Positions 60,758 to 64,000 of a DNA stretch of 64,000 nucleotides are shown piece after piece; positions within the stretch are counted from its first letter, which is position 1; each line of letters starts with the position of its first letter. The DNA is from Ignavibacteriota bacterium (lineage in GTDB: Bacteria; Bacteroidota; Ignavibacteria; Ignavibacteriales; Melioribacteraceae): positions 1,612,001-1,676,000 of the forward strand of contig JADJWT010000001.1 of the NCBI GenBank assembly GCA_016716225.1. The letters are read 5' to 3'. Under the pieces are notes generated by a model that did no database searches, was not told where the DNA came from, and was given only the letters and a program-made list of their open reading frames with translations. The translations under genes and the position numbers were made by a program.

Positions 60758-62049
60758 TCTTACACAAACAAAATACTTTAAAGGTTGAACCATTCTTTAA
60801 ATCGTTAGGTGAAATATCACTTTACAACGAAGAAAAATATCAACCGGAGTTGGTTTCTAATGAATTGAAACAGTTGGAAAAGTATTCTTACTTTATTCAA
60901 AATTTAATGGCTTTTGAAAAAGAAATCAAAAATGATTTTAATGTAAAAGTACTAATGGAAAAATTTCTTATTTACCTAAAAGGAATTATTCCAGTTAAAA
61001 CAGTTTCACTTTTATTTTATAATGAGTTTACGAGAAAGCTTGTTCCGGTTGATGAAGATGAGAATGCAAGTATTGTTAAAAATATGAATCATTTTAATCA
61101 ACAAGGAATTTTCAATTCAATTTATTCTGATAAAAAAATAATGACAGTTCCGGAACTTGAAAGTTATAATGTAAATGGTGCAAAATTATTTTATTTAATT
61201 TTTCCGGTTTACGATGAAAAGAAAAATTATGGAATTCTTTCAATCCTAACATCAATGAATGAAAAAAACATTAGTGAATTGGAAAAGAAAAACATAAATA
61301 TGTTTCTGAATTTACTTCTCGGAAAACTTGAAAAAATTAAACTCAGTGAAAAGTTAAATGAAACTTATGAAGAGCTTCAAACTTATCAAGCAAAATTATC
61401 AAATGATTTCAGGCTATCCGCCATTGGAGAATTGACAGAAGGAATTGTTGAAGATATTGTAACACCTTTACAAGTAATTACAAGCAATGTTGATATTCTA
61501 AAAACTGAATTTAAAAACAGTGCTGAATTAAACCAGATTAAATCTCAAATAAAAAAAATAAATGTTGTAATTGGCAGACTTGTAAAATTTGCCGATGTTA
61601 GTCAAAAAGACGTTAAAATTAAACCATGCAATCTCAATGAAATAATTAAAGAATATTTTTATTTAATTAAATCAACTTTAGAGAATGCAAACTTTGAATG
61701 TATTCTTGATTTTGAAGAAGATTTACCTTCCATACTTAGTCACCCTAATTACATATATCAGTTGTTGACAAATGTTTTCACCGTCATCAAAAGTTATAAA
61801 ACAAGAAAAGGCGGAATCATTCTTCAAACAAGATACAAATCAGATAATATAATTTTAAGAGTAATTACAACTAGCGGTATATCCGATAAAGATATTTCCA
61901 ATAAAGAAGATGTTCAGAAAAATTTATCATTAAATATTATTAAGAATTTAATGAAAAAACATGAAGGTAATTTAGAATTTGATTCATTTGAAAATAGCGG
62001 TGCGGCTTTGGTATTAAAATTTCCACTAAAAAGAAAAATTAGAAAATGA
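60754..62049 (+). CDS. Degenerate histidine-kinase-like protein with GAF-type domain
   Basis: The 431-residue product has a GAF-like region (residues about 60-190) and then a kinase-type module. The H-box region reads IGELTEGIVEDIVTPLQVI near residue 227, where the normal AHEIxNPL has become VEDIVTPL, so the phospho-acceptor His is replaced by Glu. The ATPase part lacks a proper G1 box (RVITTSGISDKDI in place of DxGxG) and has only a weak N box. It is probably a catalytically dead scaffold or sensor acting with the HDOD proteins. It overlaps genes on both sides by four bases. Confidence 0.75.
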   Translation: MILHKQNTLKVEPFFKSLGEISLYNEEKYQPELVSNELKQLEKYSYFIQNLMAFEKEIKNDFNVKVLMEKFLIYLKGIIPVKTVSLLFYNEFTRKLVPVDEDENASIVKNMNHFNQQGIFNSIYSDKKIMTVPELESYNVNGAKLFYLIFPVYDEKKNYGILSILTSMNEKNISELEKKNINMFLNLLLGKLEKIKLSEKLNETYEELQTYQAKLSNDFRLSAIGELTEGIVEDIVTPLQVITSNVDILKTEFKNSAELNQIKSQIKKINVVIGRLVKFADVSQKDVKIKPCNLNEIIKEYFYLIKSTLENANFECILDFEEDLPSILSHPNYIYQLLTNVFTVIKSYKTRKGGIILQTRYKSDNIILRVITTSGISDKDISNKEDVQKNLSLNIIKNLMKKHEGNLEFDSFENSGAALVLKFPLKRKIRK

Positions 62050-62510
62050 AAAAATTGATTTTAATAATATTTGTTTTAATGAATCTGAATTTGCAATTAT
62101 TTGCACAAGATGCACCGAAAGTTAATTCAAGTAATAAAATAAGCGAGTTAAATTCTCTTAATCAACCAATAATTTCATACAGTACAGAAAAACTTTTAAC
62201 AAACAGTATTATAATTATTGAATTTTTGCTTTTAGTTATGATTTTATTTTATTGGAAAAAATCACGTAACAATTCCAGAAATAATTATAATAAAAATTTT
62301 AAGAAAAATATTGAAGCACTCAGAAATGAAAAACTAACTTTTACAAAAAATAAAATTGAAAGAAAAAAAATAAAATTATTTGCAAAAGTTATTAAGGGAG
62401 TTGAATTAGATTCTGCAATAGTAAACAAGAAAGCACGTGAATTAAATATTGGTAAAGGTGAAATATTATTGGCGGCAAGAATTCATAAATTATCTCAGCA
62501 AATAGGATGA
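62046..62510 (+). CDS. Uncharacterised single-span protein, possibly DUF2802-like
   Basis: The 154-residue product has a signal peptide (MKKLILIIFVLMNLNLQLFA), a second hydrophobic helix (residues about 56-74), a very basic segment, and a C-terminal helix pair (DSAIVNKKARELNIGKGEIL, LAARIHKLSQQIG). The last part recalls the small helical domain of DUF2802 proteins, which occur in flagellar or chemotaxis operons, but the match is weak. It overlaps both neighbouring genes by four bases, so it is translated with them. Confidence 0.55.
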   Translation: MKKLILIIFVLMNLNLQLFAQDAPKVNSSNKISELNSLNQPIISYSTEKLLTNSIIIIEFLLLVMILFYWKKSRNNSRNNYNKNFKKNIEALRNEKLTFTKNKIERKKIKLFAKVIKGVELDSAIVNKKARELNIGKGEILLAARIHKLSQQIG

Positions 62511-63649
62511 AAAATACAATTAAAAATATGATTGATTTTGAATTACTAACAAGAGTTAGAAATTCTGTAAACGCTGATTTATTTTTACCAGAAAAAAATA
62601 ATTTAGTAAGTATAATTCCATTAGAATTTTTTAGTCACTCTTTAAAAGTTTTAATTGATGGAAAAATATTTATTGCAGAAATTGATGAAAAGATTCCGTT
62701 AAAAGCTGAATTAATTGCTTTTGTTGTTGAAAAAAATCCAATTACGCTTTCATTAAATCTCACTCATTTATTAACAAAAAATAAAAACATACTTTTCGAA
62801 CAAATAAGTGAAATATTTAAAATAACCAATACAGAAAGGTTCAAAGAGCTAATCTCAAAAATTATTTTAGAAGAAAAGCCGTTAATAAAATCAAAGTATC
62901 TTCAATTAGAAAAAATCACTCAAAGAATTAAGGTTAAAGATTTAGAATTGACTCTTCTCATTAATTTAGTTTGGAAATATTCTGAAAAAGAAATTCCCCA
63001 AATTTTAGATCTGTATGAAAACTTATTTGCAATATCTTTTTCAACAGTATGCAAATATTTATTCAATTCGATAAAAAATTTATTGCTGAATCAAGAAGAC
63101 ATTTATTTGTTAAATGAAGTTAACTCTAAATTAATTTATGATACGAAAAGAGAAAACACTTCGGCACTTCAAAATAAGTCAGAAATATTACTTAATCTTA
63201 TAAAATATTTTAATGATTCGAATTATATATCAACGGATATCGATGAATTTATAAAATTTAGCTCAATTTATATTTTGCAGAAATCAGTATTTAAGGATTA
63301 CGATTTCTATCCGGATTTTGTTGTTATAAAAAGAGGAAGCGGACTATCATTTATAAAATATAACATAAAGAAACTTTATTTATCAAACGGGTTACCTTCT
63401 TACAAATTAGAATTTGAACATGGTGAAATTCCGGCAAAGGTTAAAGGATTTTTAAGAAATAATTTTCTTGTTGGCAGTATTGATATTGAAAAATATGATA
63501 GCAATATATTGCAAAAAGAAATTAATGATTTGAAAAATGGAATTAACGAAAAATGGCAAATAAAAACTGAACTAAATATTAATGAAGATCAAATTTATTT
63601 TGCTGAAAATAACTTTCATAAAAATGGAATAAATAAACTTGTATCGTAA
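62507..63649 (+). CDS. Uncharacterised flagellar-locus protein, possibly FliK-like
   Basis: I do not firmly recognise this 380-residue product. It is a soluble Lys/Asn/Ile-rich protein without signal peptide. The C-terminal part (residues about 290-370: LPSYKLEFEHGEIPAKVKGF, LVGSIDIEKYDSNILQKEIN, then LKNGINEKWQIKTELNI) has the strand-strand-helix-strand pattern of the FliK C-terminal domain. A FliK-like protein just upstream of flgF/flgG would fit the flagellar context, but a true fliK is already present at 42776. It overlaps the previous gene by four bases. Confidence 0.5.
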   Translation: MKNTIKNMIDFELLTRVRNSVNADLFLPEKNNLVSIIPLEFFSHSLKVLIDGKIFIAEIDEKIPLKAELIAFVVEKNPITLSLNLTHLLTKNKNILFEQISEIFKITNTERFKELISKIILEEKPLIKSKYLQLEKITQRIKVKDLELTLLINLVWKYSEKEIPQILDLYENLFAISFSTVCKYLFNSIKNLLLNQEDIYLLNEVNSKLIYDTKRENTSALQNKSEILLNLIKYFNDSNYISTDIDEFIKFSSIYILQKSVFKDYDFYPDFVVIKRGSGLSFIKYNIKKLYLSNGLPSYKLEFEHGEIPAKVKGFLRNNFLVGSIDIEKYDSNILQKEINDLKNGINEKWQIKTELNINEDQIYFAENNFHKNGINKLVS

Positions 63650-63657
63650 TTATTGTT

Positions 63658-63831
63658 ATGCTAAATCTAATTATTGAAATTGCTAAAAAAATAAAATTGA
63701 TAAAAAGTGAAAATATGATTTTGCAAAATTCGATTTCTAAAGTTGCAAAAGAAGATAAAACAATAAAAATAATTGCAAAAGAATTTTCGGAATTTTTAAT
63801 AAGAATACAAAATAACTTGGAAAGAAAATGA
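63658..63831 (+). CDS. Small 57-residue uncharacterised protein before the rod gene
   Basis: This short gene is not recognised. The ATG at 63658 lies eight bases after the previous stop, and the TGA overlaps the next ATG (ATGA), which strongly suggests it is translated with the rod protein gene. The product is basic and helical (LNLIIEIAKKIKLIKSENMI, KEFSEFLIRIQNNLERK). Its size suits a small chaperone or adaptor, but there is no sequence evidence for that. Confidence 0.5.
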   Translation: MLNLIIEIAKKIKLIKSENMILQNSISKVAKEDKTIKIIAKEFSEFLIRIQNNLERK

Positions 63832-64000
63832 TAAAAGGTTTATACAATGCATCGAAAAGTATGAATGACAAAATTCATAACATACAAATTGTTGCAAATA
63901 ATCTTGCCAACCTAAGTACAAATGGGTTTAAAAGAGAAATACCTTTTGCAGAATATATGGAAAGAGCCGAAAATCAAGGTGTGAAACAAGTTACGGATTT
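63828..64000 (+). CDS. Flagellar rod/basal-body protein FlgF or FlgG, N-terminal part
   Basis: The first 57 codons of this gene lie in the window. The translation IKGLYNASKSMNDKIHNIQI, then VANNLANLSTNGFKREIPFA, is the N-terminal helix of the flagellar axial rod family. The text fits FlgF (which usually begins this way and precedes flgG) better than FlgG, whose start is normally MxRALWTAATGM. The gene continues past the window end, so the choice between the two is open. It overlaps the 57-residue gene by four bases. Confidence 0.88.
   Translation, partial: MIKGLYNASKSMNDKIHNIQIVANNLANLSTNGFKREIPFAEYMERAENQGVKQVTD

Overview
This AT-rich window (roughly 30% GC by eye) looks like a chromosome segment from a flagellated member of the Ignavibacteria / Bacteroidota-Chlorobiota side of the tree. 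The assignment is an inference from base composition, a bacterial geranylgeranylglyceryl-phosphate synthase, a membrane-anchored AraC regulator and a complete peritrichous-type flagellar gene set. No rRNA, tRNA, CRISPR array or insertion sequence was seen.

Region 1 (1-12871) is mixed housekeeping and accessory sequence: the start of an aconitase gene, a TehA/SLAC1-type transporter, a membrane AraC regulator with a possible beta-barrel partner, a DinB-fold protein, GGGP synthase, the RNA-binding protein Tex, a protein with three PLAT domains fused to a sphingomyelinase D-like phospholipase domain, and an uncharacterised TPR/coiled-coil membrane protein whose frame continues upstream through a single stop codon.

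Region 2 (12982-22308) is one co-directional cluster directly upstream of flagellin: MaoC-type hydratase, CitE-type lyase, DegT aminotransferase, NeuD-type acyltransferase, then a WavQ-like protein, a methyltransferase and two glycosyltransferases that carry TPR tails. It reads as a flagellin-glycosylation island that may make an N-acylated amino sugar with an unusual acyl group.

Region 3 (22330-63999) is an almost uninterrupted motility locus: flagellin, fliS, fliD, flgM; a sigma-54 two-component pair; a chemotaxis operon (HEAT protein, cheR, two cheY, cheZ-like, cheA, cheB); flgB-flgC-fliE-fliF-fliG-fliH-fliI-fliJ-motE-like-fliK-flgD; flgE; fliL-fliM-fliN-fliO-fliP-fliQ-fliR-flhB-flhA-flhF-flhG; and a fliA operon with two HDOD proteins, a degenerate histidine kinase and small unknown proteins, ending inside flgF/flgG. 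Missing from the window are cheW, chemoreceptors, motA/motB, flgA/H/I/K/L and csrA/fliW.

The DNA itself suggests a regulatory hierarchy. The kinase plus NtrC-type activator would drive sigma-54 promoters, of which the one before flgB is a full match; weaker look-alikes precede fliL and the fliA operon at nearly the same distance from the start codon. FliA, here naturally lacking sigma region 3, then serves clear sigma-28 promoters before flagellin and the chemotaxis operon, held back by FlgM until hook completion. The flagellin leader also carries a CsrA-like hairpin site and a Shine-Dalgarno site of the same type.
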